Origin: Salibacterium aidingense DSM 18341
GTDB lineage: Bacteria > Bacillota > Bacilli > Bacillales > Marinococcaceae
Direction: 5' to 3'
Length of the DNA stretch: 64,000 nt
Assembly: GCF_000429685.1 (NCBI RefSeq)
Contig: NZ_AUCI01000001.1
Location: 372,001-436,000, forward strand
Shown here: piece by piece, positions 1-6,982 of the stretch
Layout: each line of letters starts with the position of its first letter
How positions within the stretch are numbered: the stretch's first letter is position 1
The notes under the pieces: generated by a model
What the model was told of the DNA's origin: nothing
The model's input: only the letters and a program-made list of their open reading frames with translations
The model's database searches: none
Program-made: the position numbers and the translations under genes

Positions 1-978
1 TTGTTTTTCTTGATCCTCCGTGAAAATTCCCCACGTCCATCCTCCGGAAGTGGAAGCCGGTTCGCCGCCTTCCATTTGGGGAAGAGGCGCGATATCCCAG
101 TTTTCAAAATCGTCTCCTAATGTTTCCTTTAAGAAAGACTCTTGAAAGCTTCCCCCTAAAAACATGGCCGCATTTCCACCGGCAATTTCTTCGTTAAGAT
201 CCCCTTCAGCCCCGTAGCTGCTCATTCTTTGCGGCAATGCCCCTTCTTCTACGGCCTGCTGCATCGTTTCTAATACTTCTAACATTTTTTCTCTGTTTTC
301 CCCTTCACCGAAGGTTGGATTCCCTTCCTCGTCCACCAATTCTCCACCCTGTCCCCAAAATAACGGCCAGAGCGTAGTCACAGACGCTCCTTCGCCTCTC
401 CCCCCGGGCAGGATAATACCTTCATAGCCCTCCGCTTGAATATCATTGGCTGTCTCGATAAGTTCATCCCATGTTTCAGGCGGGGAGTCAATGACTTCGG
501 TGTTATAGTACATCACCCGCGTATCCGTCCCCATATATAACCCATAGATTTTTCCATCTTCTCCCTTCATCACATCCTGGGCAAAAGGAAAGAAATCCTC
601 TTCTTCCATCCCTTTTTCTTTCATCAGGTCATCCAAAGGTTGTAAATAGTCTTTGTACCGGTCCAGCAGATAACTGTCAATAGCTGCGAGATCAGGCGCT
701 CTTCCACTATCCGCTTGTTCGAGAATTCGCGCCATCGCTTCATCGATATTACTGTTTTGGATCTCTGTTACTAATTCAACGTTGGGATACGCCTCTTCAA
801 ATTCCCTTACTTTCCCCGCAATATGTTCACTGGCTGCCTGTGTAGGGGCCTCCGGAGAGTAACCTGAGGTGGTAGACCACGTTAATTCGATTTCTTCTCC
901 ACCACTGTCTCCACCTCCGCAGCCCGTGATCATTAATAACAAAGAACAGATAATAGCGGCCCATATATACTTATTCAA
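1..978 (-). CDS. ABC sugar-binding lipoprotein (partial)
   Basis: This is an extracellular solute-binding protein of the SBP_bac_1 type, which captures a sugar for an ABC importer. The N terminus is complete and 326 residues are visible; the C terminus lies beyond the window start. I place the start at a TTG (978) because AGGAGGAG lies 7 bases upstream. A lipoprotein signal is clear, with hydrophobic residues 7-17 and lipobox ITGC followed by a Gly/Asp/Ser spacer. Near the visible end, a GGWTWG motif is typical of sugar-binding SBPs. The substrate cannot be told, because the permease genes would lie outside the window. A palindromic cre-like site sits just upstream of the ribosome site. Confidence 0.85.
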   Translation of the reverse strand, partial: MNKYIWAAIICSLLLMITGCGGGDSGGEEIELTWSTTSGYSPEAPTQAASEHIAGKVREFEEAYPNVELVTEIQNSNIDEAMARILEQADSGRAPDLAAIDSYLLDRYKDYLQPLDDLMKEKGMEEEDFFPFAQDVMKGEDGKIYGLYMGTDTRVMYYNTEVIDSPPETWDELIETANDIQAEGYEGIILPGGRGEGASVTTLWPLFWGQGGELVDEEGNPTFGEGENREKMLEVLETMQQAVEEGALPQRMSSYGAEGDLNEEIAGGNAAMFLGGSFQESFLKETLGDDFENWDIAPLPQMEGGEPASTSGGWTWGIFTEDQEKQ

Positions 979-996
979 ATCCACTCCTCCTTCATG

Positions 997-1011
997 TTGA
1001 AAGCGCTTTAA
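997..1011 (-). promoter_or_regulatory. cre-like palindrome upstream of sugar-binding protein gene
   Basis: The sequence TTGAAAGCGCTTTAA is near-palindromic and matches the CcpA or LacI-family operator core (TGNAANCGNNNNCA) with one mismatch. It lies directly before the ribosome site of the sugar-binding protein gene. Carbon catabolite control or a local LacI-type regulator is inferred. No convincing -35/-10 pair was found in the rest of 1012-1177. Confidence 0.5.
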
Positions 1012-1177
1012 AAAATGAAACCCCTGAGCTTCCCGGCTTGGCCCACTTCATGCCATATCATTTACGCCTTTTGTCCCACTATATTTTTGCGGTAAACATA
1101 ACATGACAACGCTTTTTCAATTTCATACTTTTCCATTTTTCCAATCCAGGGCGGGGATGAGGGAGGGGGGATAAGAG

Positions 1178-1207
1178 AAAAATAGAGGCTGGAATGTTCC
1201 CAGCCTC
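1178..1207 (-). terminator. Rho-independent terminator after rocD
   Basis: On the minus strand an 8-bp stem (GAGGCTGG/CCAGCCTC, 1185-1192 and 1200-1207) with a 7-base loop is followed by a T-rich tract, 16 bases past the rocD stop codon. Confidence 0.8.
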
Positions 1208-1222
1208 CAGGTGATAGGTTAA

Positions 1223-2492
1223 TTAGAAGGGGCAGAATGGGGAGCGTGACGATCGATCCCGCTCATTCGACAAAAACCGGGGCGTGACAGGCACGGACGG
1301 CCCAAAAACCGGGGCGTGACAGGCACGGACGGCCCAGTCCAGCTCAGCTTCCGTAATTACTAAAGGAGGGGCGAGGCGGATGACGGTTTCGTGAGTTTCT
1401 TTGCACAGCAGCCCCTTTTCTTTCAGTTTTTCACAGTACGGCCGGGCTGGTTCGTTCAGTTCGATTCCGATGAAAAGACCCTTCCCGCGTATGTCTTTGA
1501 TGGCCGGGTGGTGAATCTCCCTCAGTTTTTCTTTGAAATAGTTTCCAAGCTTTTCCGAGCGTTCGGGCAGCTTTTCTTGTTCAATGACATCGAGGGCTGC
1601 GATAGAAACAGCGGCGCCGAGCGGGTTCCCCCCAAAAGTGGAACCGTGGGACCCTGGATCAAAGACGTTCAGGATCGAATCGTTGGCAGCCACGCAGGAA
1701 ATCGGAAAAACACCGCCGCCGAGAGCTTTCCCTAGAATATACAGATCCGGCTTTACGCCTTCCCAGTCGCAGGCAAACATCCGGCCGGTGCGGCCCAATC
1801 CTGTCTGAATTTCATCTGCCGCAAATAATACATGGTGTTCTGCGCAAATATTTTTTGCTTCTTGAAGATACCCCTCGGGAGGGACGACAATGCCTGCCTC
1901 TCCCTGAATCGGTTCTACGATAAAACCAGCTGTTTGAGGGGTGATGGCGGATTTCAGTGCTTCTGCATCCCCGTATGGAACGACCTTGATACCCGGAAGT
2001 ATCGGCCCGAATCCACGCTTGTATTCTGCTTCGGAAGAAAGGGAGACGGCGGTCATCGTTCTTCCGTGAAAATTCCCTTCACAGGCAATGATATCCACCT
2101 GGTTTTCTTCAATCCCTTTGTTATCACAGCCCCAGCGCCGCATGGCTTTGACCGCAGTTTCCACCGCTTCGGCTCCTGTATTCATCGGCAACACTTTTTC
2201 TTTATTCGTCAGCCGGCTTACTCTTTCATAAAACAATCCAGCCTGGTCATTGTGAAACGCACGGGAAGAGAGGGTGACTTTGTCGGCCTGCTCTTTCAAA
2301 GCCTGGATGATGCTGGGATGGCGGTGCCCTTGATTCAAGGCGGAATAGGCACTCAGCATATCCATATATTTATTTCCCCTCCGGATCTTCTACCCAGATA
2401 CCCTCCGCTCTGGAAATAACCACTGGCAGGGGCTGATAATTCGCTGCTCCATATTGTTCGGATTGTGAAATAATTGTTTTCGTCGTTGTCAA
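1223..2492 (-). pseudogene. rocD: Ornithine aminotransferase, frameshifted and with altered C terminus
   Basis: RocD converts ornithine and 2-oxoglutarate to glutamate semialdehyde and glutamate, in arginine and ornithine catabolism, using PLP. From 2365 down the frame is strongly RocD-like ([32 protein letters not shown] lysine in ILGKALGGG). The missing first 40 residues are present upstream in another frame: TTG at 2492 behind AAGGAG, through [12 protein letters not shown] to WVEDPEGK. One extra base near 2372 (AAA-T-AAA where Lys-Lys-Tyr is expected) separates the two and creates a stop. The C terminus reads through two copies of the dispersed repeat in different frames after WAV, giving a foreign tail of about 30 residues. 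A sigma-54 promoter lies upstream. It is either a pseudogene or affected by a sequencing error at 2372. Confidence 0.8.
1266..1334 (+). repeat. Dispersed REP-like repeat, two copies, tandem 32-bp duplication
   Basis: Copy one is 1266-1294 (TTCGACAAAAA then CCGGGGCGTGACAGGCAC). Copy two starts at 1303. The segment 1271-1302 is repeated exactly at 1303-1334, giving a perfect 32-bp tandem repeat. Both copies lie inside the reading frame of the rocD C terminus on the other strand. The same repeat recurs at about ten other sites in the window. Confidence 0.9.
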
Positions 2493-2532
2493 TGTAGATT
2501 CTCCTTTCCAATAAGACGATGCCCTTCCTTTA

Positions 2533-2549
2533 TGCAAAAAAAATGCCAG
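2533..2549 (-). promoter_or_regulatory. Sigma-54 (-24/-12) promoter of rocD
   Basis: On the minus strand, CTGGCATTTTTTTTGCAT has GG and GC separated by exactly 10 bases, the SigL/sigma-54 signature. It lies about 41 bases upstream of the TTG start of rocD. The next gene upstream encodes a RocR-type sigma-54 activator. A possible activator site (TTTGCACCAAAATGC, minus strand, about 2590-2604) lies further upstream, but that is only a guess. Confidence 0.8.
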
Positions 2550-2631
2550 CAGTTATTCGTGCTTTTTGAAGCCCCACGGCAGCATTTTGGTGCAAACTTT
2601 TTTTTCGAATGAAAAATAAATTAACTGTTGT

Positions 2632-2657
2632 AAAAAAATCACCCTTCTTCGGGTGAT
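2632..2657 (-). terminator. Terminator after rocR
   Basis: A perfect 7-bp stem ATCACCC/GGGTGAT with a 6-base loop is followed by seven T residues on the minus strand, 11 bases after the rocR stop. It separates rocR from the sigma-54 promoter of rocD. Confidence 0.9.
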
Positions 2658-2667
2658 CTGCCGCGGG

Positions 2668-4062
2668 TTAGGTTCTTATCTTTTTACTTCCGAGTTTTTT
2701 CAGCCGGTACTGCAGGCTTTGCCGACTTAACCCAAGCCGTGCTGCTGCCTGCTTGATACTATAATTGTTCTGCTGCAGCACCTGCTTCACATACTCTTTT
2801 TCTTTATCAAACAAATAGTTTTTTAAAAAACGCGTCTCCCTGCCTGACTGTTCAGCCGTCTCTTGATTCTCCGCCGGTACTTCAAGCGCCATTCTTTTTC
2901 GGAAATGAAGGGGCAGGTGGGCGGTGGTAATTCTCTCCTGCTCTGTCATAAGGTTCATGGCGCCTTCGATGACATGCTCCACTTCTCTTACGTTTCCCGG
3001 CCAGTCATACGTTTGGAAAAAAGACCACACTTCGTCACTCATCCCTTTGACATTCATTTGAAAAAGTGCATTATACGTGCTGATAAAATAATCGGCCAGT
3101 TCGATCACATCGTGCTGCCGGTCCCGCAGCGGGGGAATAAAGAGGGACACGACACTAAGGCGGTAAAATAAATCTTTACGCAGGCGCTGTTCGGTGACGG
3201 CATCAATCGGATCCTCATTCATGGTAGCGATGAGCCGGATATCAGTTTCCCTTTCTTTCGTATCTCCGACTCTGCGGATTGTTTTTTCCTGAATGGCACG
3301 TAACAATTTGGACTGCAGAGGTGGACTGAGGGCATTAATCTCATCAAGCAGAAGGGTCCCGCCTTCCGCCTGTTCAAACAGGCCGGGCCGGTCCTCCGAG
3401 CCGGTAAACGCTCCTTTTTTCGTTCCAAATAAAAGTCCTTCAATTAAGCTGTCCGGAAGAGCCGCGCAATTCTGGCTGATCAAGGGGCCGGAAGAACGGC
3501 TGCTCCCATTGTGAATGCTTTGCGCGAACATTTCTTTCCCCGTTCCTGTTTCCCCGATAATCAGCACCGAAGAGTTCGTCCGTGTCGCCCGTTTGGCATG
3601 CTCCACCACTTCCTGCAGTGCAGGACTGCTTCCAAGGATACTCTCAAACGAATACGTCTTTCGGCCGCGCTTCATATTTTCCTGAATCATTCGTTCGAGT
3701 TTGGTGATATCCTGGGTAATTTCCAGCGCTCCAACGATACGTCCCTTTTGTTTTACGGGGAAGGTATGGTTTATCGTCGTAATTTCTCCTCCGTGATTAT
3801 TCAAGTACGTCTGTTTTACATTCCTCGCCTCTGCTCCTTCCGACAGAGCGCTCTCCAGCGTACTTCCCTGTCCTTCTTTAAACTTAAATACGTCCGATAT
3901 ATGTTTATCCAGCACCTCGTCTGGGTTCATATTTTCAATCGCGGCCATCTTTTCATTGTAAATAACCGTTCTTCCCGTATGATCGACCGCGTGCACACCA
4001 AGATCGATTTCCTCCAGCAATTTTTCATAAATAATGCTCTGCCGCTTGTTTTCTTTCTCCAA
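2668..4062 (-). CDS. rocR: Sigma-54-dependent activator, RocR family
   Basis: This is a 464-residue bacterial enhancer-binding protein. It has an N-terminal PAS domain (about residues 12-115), a central AAA+ domain (about 140-370, Walker A GETGTGKE, Walker B GGTLLLDEIN, arginine-finger region RLRKDLFYRL) and a C-terminal Fis-type helix-turn-helix (QAAARLGLSRQSLQYRLKKL). In Bacillus, RocR senses ornithine or citrulline and activates arginine-catabolic genes with SigL. The location immediately upstream of rocD with its -24/-12 promoter supports that role. One oddity is that the sigma-54 contact loop reads GAFTGS rather than GAFTGA. The start is a TTG with only a weak ribosome site. Confidence 0.88.
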   Translation of the reverse strand: MEKENKRQSIIYEKLLEEIDLGVHAVDHTGRTVIYNEKMAAIENMNPDEVLDKHISDVFKFKEGQGSTLESALSEGAEARNVKQTYLNNHGGEITTINHTFPVKQKGRIVGALEITQDITKLERMIQENMKRGRKTYSFESILGSSPALQEVVEHAKRATRTNSSVLIIGETGTGKEMFAQSIHNGSSRSSGPLISQNCAALPDSLIEGLLFGTKKGAFTGSEDRPGLFEQAEGGTLLLDEINALSPPLQSKLLRAIQEKTIRRVGDTKERETDIRLIATMNEDPIDAVTEQRLRKDLFYRLSVVSLFIPPLRDRQHDVIELADYFISTYNALFQMNVKGMSDEVWSFFQTYDWPGNVREVEHVIEGAMNLMTEQERITTAHLPLHFRKRMALEVPAENQETAEQSGRETRFLKNYLFDKEKEYVKQVLQQNNYSIKQAAARLGLSRQSLQYRLKKLGSKKIRT

Positions 4063-4151
4063 CCATTCATCCCGCCTTTTCCATCAAAAATTTTTCTTTA
4101 TGCTACCACCTTCCTCTGCGAAAAGCAAAAAAATTTTTCAACATCCTCGAT

Positions 4152-4180
4152 AAAAAAGAAGCTGCCTCAAAGGGACAGCT
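4152..4180 (-). terminator. Candidate terminator hairpin
   Basis: On the minus strand AGCTGTC/GGCAGCT (one G-U pair) forms a 7-bp stem followed by TTCTTTTTT. It lies about 260 bases past the lipoprotein gene that stops at 4441. It could end that transcript. Confidence 0.5.
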
Positions 4181-4440
4181 CCTTTTATGCTTTTATCAAA
4201 CTACCAATGGGCGGGAGCGGTTGGCAGCGGCATTCAGCAGTTCGCCGGCTAAAAACGAGCACGTCCCGGGACCGGCGCCGGCCCTGAAACATCTTGTTCG
4301 ACGAAGCAGCAGCCGAAGGGATTGCCCCGTTTGATGAAGCTGAGGGACGGCCGGAGGAAAGCGTCCGCCTACAGCAGCTGCCCATTTGCTTCTTTGCATT
4401 TTGCTACTTTGAATGGTCTTTTGATACAGCCCCGCGAAAG
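4181..4440. other. Non-coding GC-rich stretch
   Basis: This stretch between the SurA-like lipoprotein gene and the candidate terminator is richer in G+C than its surroundings and contains palindromic runs such as CCCGGGACCGGCGCCGG. The edge next to 4435 reads GGGGCTGTATCAAAAG on the minus strand, reminiscent of some insertion-sequence ends, but no matching opposite end was found. No gene is supported. Confidence 0.3.
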
Positions 4441-5289
4441 CTATAGGTTAATAGAGACGTCGGCATTCTTCCGAAGTTCCTCCACCAGGGCCTGAGAGGC
4501 TTCAGCTTCTTTTTGACTTTTCACCTGTTCTTTGAGATCCGGTTTCATTTCTTCAAACGATGGTGTTTCTGCGTCTTCTCCTTCTCCACTCATTTGAGCC
4601 TGCTGCGCTTTGGCCTGTTCATATGCCTGCTTCAGCTCTTCTTCGGTCGGCTCCACATCTCCAGTTTCTTCGGAAATTAACTGATCGATTTTGACCTGCG
4701 TTTCAATCTGGGCCATCACTTCTTCTTTATTCATGCCTTGTTGTTCTTTTAACGCTGTCATGAGTTCATCTTGAGAATTGAAATTATTTTGTTCCACCAG
4801 ATCTTTTAAAGTACTGTCTATTTTTTCCTGGCTTGCTTCCAAATTACGGTTTTCTGCTTCCTGGGTCAGAAGTTCCGTCCCAACGAGGCTGTCTGCCACT
4901 TGTTGTTTCAACTGATCCTGGTCCACTTCTTCTCCTGTCATCTGCGATTGCATGGCTGCCTGTTGGAATTGCCCTTCATAAGATGATTTAAATTCTTCTC
5001 CCGATATTTCTTCCCCATTTACCGTGGCAACCACATCCGGTACATTCTCCAGGTCAGGCTCCGGCATTTCTGCCTGCTGGGAGCTTTCACCCTCTTGGGA
5101 GCCACCATCGCCGGAACCATTTTCCTTTTCGGAATCCGACTTACTATCTGATCCGCTGCCGGTCTGCTCTTCGTCCTGTGCTCCTGATTCATTATTATTA
5201 GCTCCCGCTGATTCATCCTCATTTCCGCATGCTGCAGTGACAGATAAGATCAATACAAGAAATAAGCTAAATACACTCTTTTTTAACAA
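4441..5289 (-). CDS. SurA N-domain lipoprotein
   Basis: This is an exported lipoprotein of about 282 residues anchored to the outer face of the membrane (lipobox TAAC after a hydrophobic N terminus). Residues 25-75 are an acidic Asp/Glu/Ser/Gly linker. The rest matches the helical SurA/trigger-factor-like chaperone region, with PDVVATVNGEEIS at its head, but no PPIC prolyl-isomerase domain follows. A holding-chaperone role at the cell surface is inferred. The AAGGAG ends only one base before an ATG at 5295 but 7 bases before the TTG at 5289, so I prefer the TTG start (MLKKSVFSLFL). Confidence 0.75.
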   Translation of the reverse strand: MLKKSVFSLFLVLILSVTAACGNEDESAGANNNESGAQDEEQTGSGSDSKSDSEKENGSGDGGSQEGESSQQAEMPEPDLENVPDVVATVNGEEISGEEFKSSYEGQFQQAAMQSQMTGEEVDQDQLKQQVADSLVGTELLTQEAENRNLEASQEKIDSTLKDLVEQNNFNSQDELMTALKEQQGMNKEEVMAQIETQVKIDQLISEETGDVEPTEEELKQAYEQAKAQQAQMSGEGEDAETPSFEEMKPDLKEQVKSQKEAEASQALVEELRKNADVSINL

Positions 5290-5612
5290 TGTCATTCTCC
5301 TTTTCTATCATACTACTGCCTCAAGGCGCTATGTTCCGTTCTCCTTATCCGGGTTACTGCTCCACCGTCCATCCCCCCAATTACCATCTGATTAATAGGT
5401 CGTCCTCCCTATGTTGTTCCAACGGTATCAGCAGAATATATCAGGGAGATGTCAGAGCGGAACTTCTTTTTTATTGCTTGAGGATGGAGAATGAACAGCA
5501 AAGACAAACATAAAATTCGACAAATCCCGGGGCGTGACAGGCACTGCTAAGGAAAAGCCATTTACCCCCGCCCGATCAAGTGTATATCTTAATCGGGGGC
5601 AGTAAATCCACA
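5290..5612. other. Intergenic stretch with repeat and hairpin
   Basis: This gap holds one copy of the dispersed repeat (5516-5544) and, just after it, an imperfect 10-bp hairpin (CCCGATCAAG 5571-5580 with CTTAATCGGG 5588-5597). No reading frame with a ribosome site is convincing. Confidence 0.5.
5516..5544 (+). repeat. Dispersed REP-like repeat
   Basis: TTCGACAAAT followed by CCCGGGGCGTGACAGGCAC, in the same orientation as the other copies. Confidence 0.9.
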
Positions 5613-5651
5613 AACAAAAAAACCCCCTGTGATGCGGTTATCACAGGGGTT
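5613..5651 (-). terminator. Terminator after zinc-ribbon gene
   Basis: CCCCTGTGAT/ATCACAGGGG forms a 10-bp stem with a 6-base loop (5624-5649). On the minus strand a T run follows. It lies 18 bases past the stop at 5669. Confidence 0.9.
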
Positions 5652-5668
5652 CCTGCATTCCATCCTTG

Positions 5669-6133
5669 TTATTCGAGGCTTATGGTTCCGTCACTTCCTA
5701 TTATGATACTCTCTCTTTGCGGGTCTTCTATTTCATCATAGGGTTTTAGAAAATCTTTAGGAGGGGTTCCAATTAACGGGGTAAATATTCCATTTTCAAA
5801 GGATAAAAGAAAACTCTTTTCCTGATTCGTGGTCCCCTTATTCCATTCATATCGAAATTGCTGAATCGTATCGCTGGAAATGGGTTCTCGAAAAATTTCT
5901 CGTTCCGTGCTGCCATCTTTATTTACTATTTGACTGCATCCAAACCCGATGATTTCGTTTTCTTCAAACCTTTCCTTTCGATCAGGTCCCAGTTTTAATT
6001 CCCTGGCGTATTGATAGCCGCAACGGTTACACAGAATATAAGTCTCCCCGATTTTGTAATAGAAATCTTCCAGCGCTACACACGAACAGTTGGGGCAGGC
6101 AATTCTTTCAAGAACAGAAGCTATTCCTATCAC
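5669..6133 (-). CDS. Hypothetical zinc-ribbon protein
   Basis: This is a 154-residue protein I do not recognise as a named family. Two cysteine pairs near the N terminus (CPNC at about 13-16 and CNRC at about 35-38) form a likely zinc ribbon. The remainder is mixed and soluble, ending IIGSDGTISLE. There is no signal peptide or membrane segment. The GTG at 6133 is the only plausible start, although the AAAGGA ribosome site is very close to it. It has its own terminator and looks monocistronic. Function is unknown. Confidence 0.55.
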   Translation of the reverse strand: MIGIASVLERIACPNCSCVALEDFYYKIGETYILCNRCGYQYARELKLGPDRKERFEENEIIGFGCSQIVNKDGSTEREIFREPISSDTIQQFRYEWNKGTTNQEKSFLLSFENGIFTPLIGTPPKDFLKPYDEIEDPQRESIIIGSDGTISLE

Positions 6134-6269
6134 ATCCTTTTGTTAAATGGACTAGACGATAAAAAAGTTAATGGGAAAAACAAGAGTGGAAATTCGTGAA
6201 AGGAGGATAAAAGCAGGAGTTATATTCTTTATTTTACCTAATTTTTCAAAAAAAGCAATAAAACAAAAA

Positions 6270-6328
6270 CGACAAAATCCGGGGCGTGACAGGCACCTAT
6301 TCGACAATATCCGGGTGGTGACAGGCAC
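6270..6328 (+). repeat. Two adjacent REP-like repeats at the transposase 3' end
   Basis: The first copy (6270-6296) carries the common core GGGGCGTGACAGGCAC. The second (6300-6328) carries the variant GGGTGGTGACAGGCAC. The transposase stop codon falls in the 3 bases between them. The variant copy matches the one on the other side of the gene (6907-6935). Confidence 0.9.
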
Positions 6329-6794
6329 TCAAAAAGATCGGCGGTTTGAGTTGAGGATTATGGTAGAAACGAAAGCTGCTCCATGGGTAATGTTCCGGTT
6401 TTTTGACGAGCCTGGCTTCGACTGGATTGTCATGAATATAGCGGCGCACCTCCATCATTCCTTCTTCATCTCTGACTCTGCTGGAGAAGAAACGCTTTTC
6501 AAAAACGTGGCCGCTTAATTCGTAGCGGGTGTTGTAATAATTGGCATAACGTTTATTGAGAAGAGCCATCACTTTGGAAATAGATTGTTCCCGGGCGCGC
6601 ATCTGCAGATGATAATGGTTTGTCATAAGACAGTAGGAGGATAGTTCAAAAGGGGCTTTTTCGTAGGTTTGATGCAGGATATGGAGGAAGACTTCAAAAT
6701 CTGTTTTATGGCGGAAAAGAGGATCCCGCCGGTTTCCTCTACTAACGATGTGATAAAAATAGTCAGGATACCATATTCTTCTCATTCGCGGCAT
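6297..6794 (-). CDS. REP-associated tyrosine transposase (RAYT, Y1 family)
   Basis: This 165-residue protein belongs to the IS200/Y1 (HUH) nuclease superfamily, RAYT branch. It has the opening FYHIVSRGNRRDPLF, the HUH metal-binding pair in MTNHYHLQMR, a catalytic Tyr in the following helix (the KRYANYYN region), and the C-terminal signature YIHDNPVEARLV...YPWSSF. RAYTs nick and move REP sequences as single strands. The gene is bracketed by repeats and reads up to the repeat itself, so it is the probable mobiliser of this family. AAGGAGG lies about 16 bases before the ATG, which is longer than usual. Confidence 0.88.
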   Translation of the reverse strand: MPRMRRIWYPDYFYHIVSRGNRRDPLFRHKTDFEVFLHILHQTYEKAPFELSSYCLMTNHYHLQMRAREQSISKVMALLNKRYANYYNTRYELSGHVFEKRFFSSRVRDEEGMMEVRRYIHDNPVEARLVKKPEHYPWSSFRFYHNPQLKPPIFLSACHHPDIVE

Positions 6795-6935
6795 GTCTTA
6801 TTAAAAAACACCTCCTTTTCGGTTATGCAGGTAAACGCAACCTATACTTTATTCCACAATAAAAGAGAAAAACCCTCTTTCTATAAGCTAAACGGTTGAA
6901 ATAACATTCGACAAATTACGGGTGGTGACAGGCAC
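6300..6935 (-). mobile_element. RAYT unit bounded by direct repeats
   Basis: The transposase gene lies between two same-orientation copies of the GGGTGGTGACAGGCAC variant (6300-6328 and 6907-6935). This arrangement, a RAYT gene flanked by its own repeat variant, suggests a minimal mobile unit. The boundaries are inferred from the repeats; no target duplication is seen. Confidence 0.6.
6907..6935 (+). repeat. Dispersed REP-like repeat, GGGTGG variant
   Basis: TTCGACAAATTAC then GGGTGGTGACAGGCAC. It forms the upstream border of the RAYT gene. Confidence 0.9.
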
Positions 6936-6945
6936 GTAAAAAGGC

Positions 6946-6978
6946 ACATAAAAAAAGCCCTGCGGATGCAGGGCTTTT
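6946..6978 (-). terminator. Terminator of the SLH protein gene
   Basis: An 11-bp stem AAAAGCCCTGC/GCAGGGCTTTT with a 4-base loop and a T run on the minus strand, 5 bases after the stop codon at 6983. Confidence 0.95.
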
Positions 6979-6982
6979 ATAC

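Noticed and set aside
1266-1334. Tandem repeat considered as a CRISPR-like array
   Set aside because: There are only two units with no unique spacers between them and no cas genes anywhere in the window.
4181-4440. GC-rich stretch considered as a miniature insertion element
   Set aside because: One edge resembles an insertion-sequence end, but no matching inverted end or target duplication could be found.
5571-5597. Hairpin after the repeat at 5516 considered as a terminator
   Set aside because: Neither strand has a T run next to the stem; the true terminator of the neighbouring gene lies at 5613-5651.
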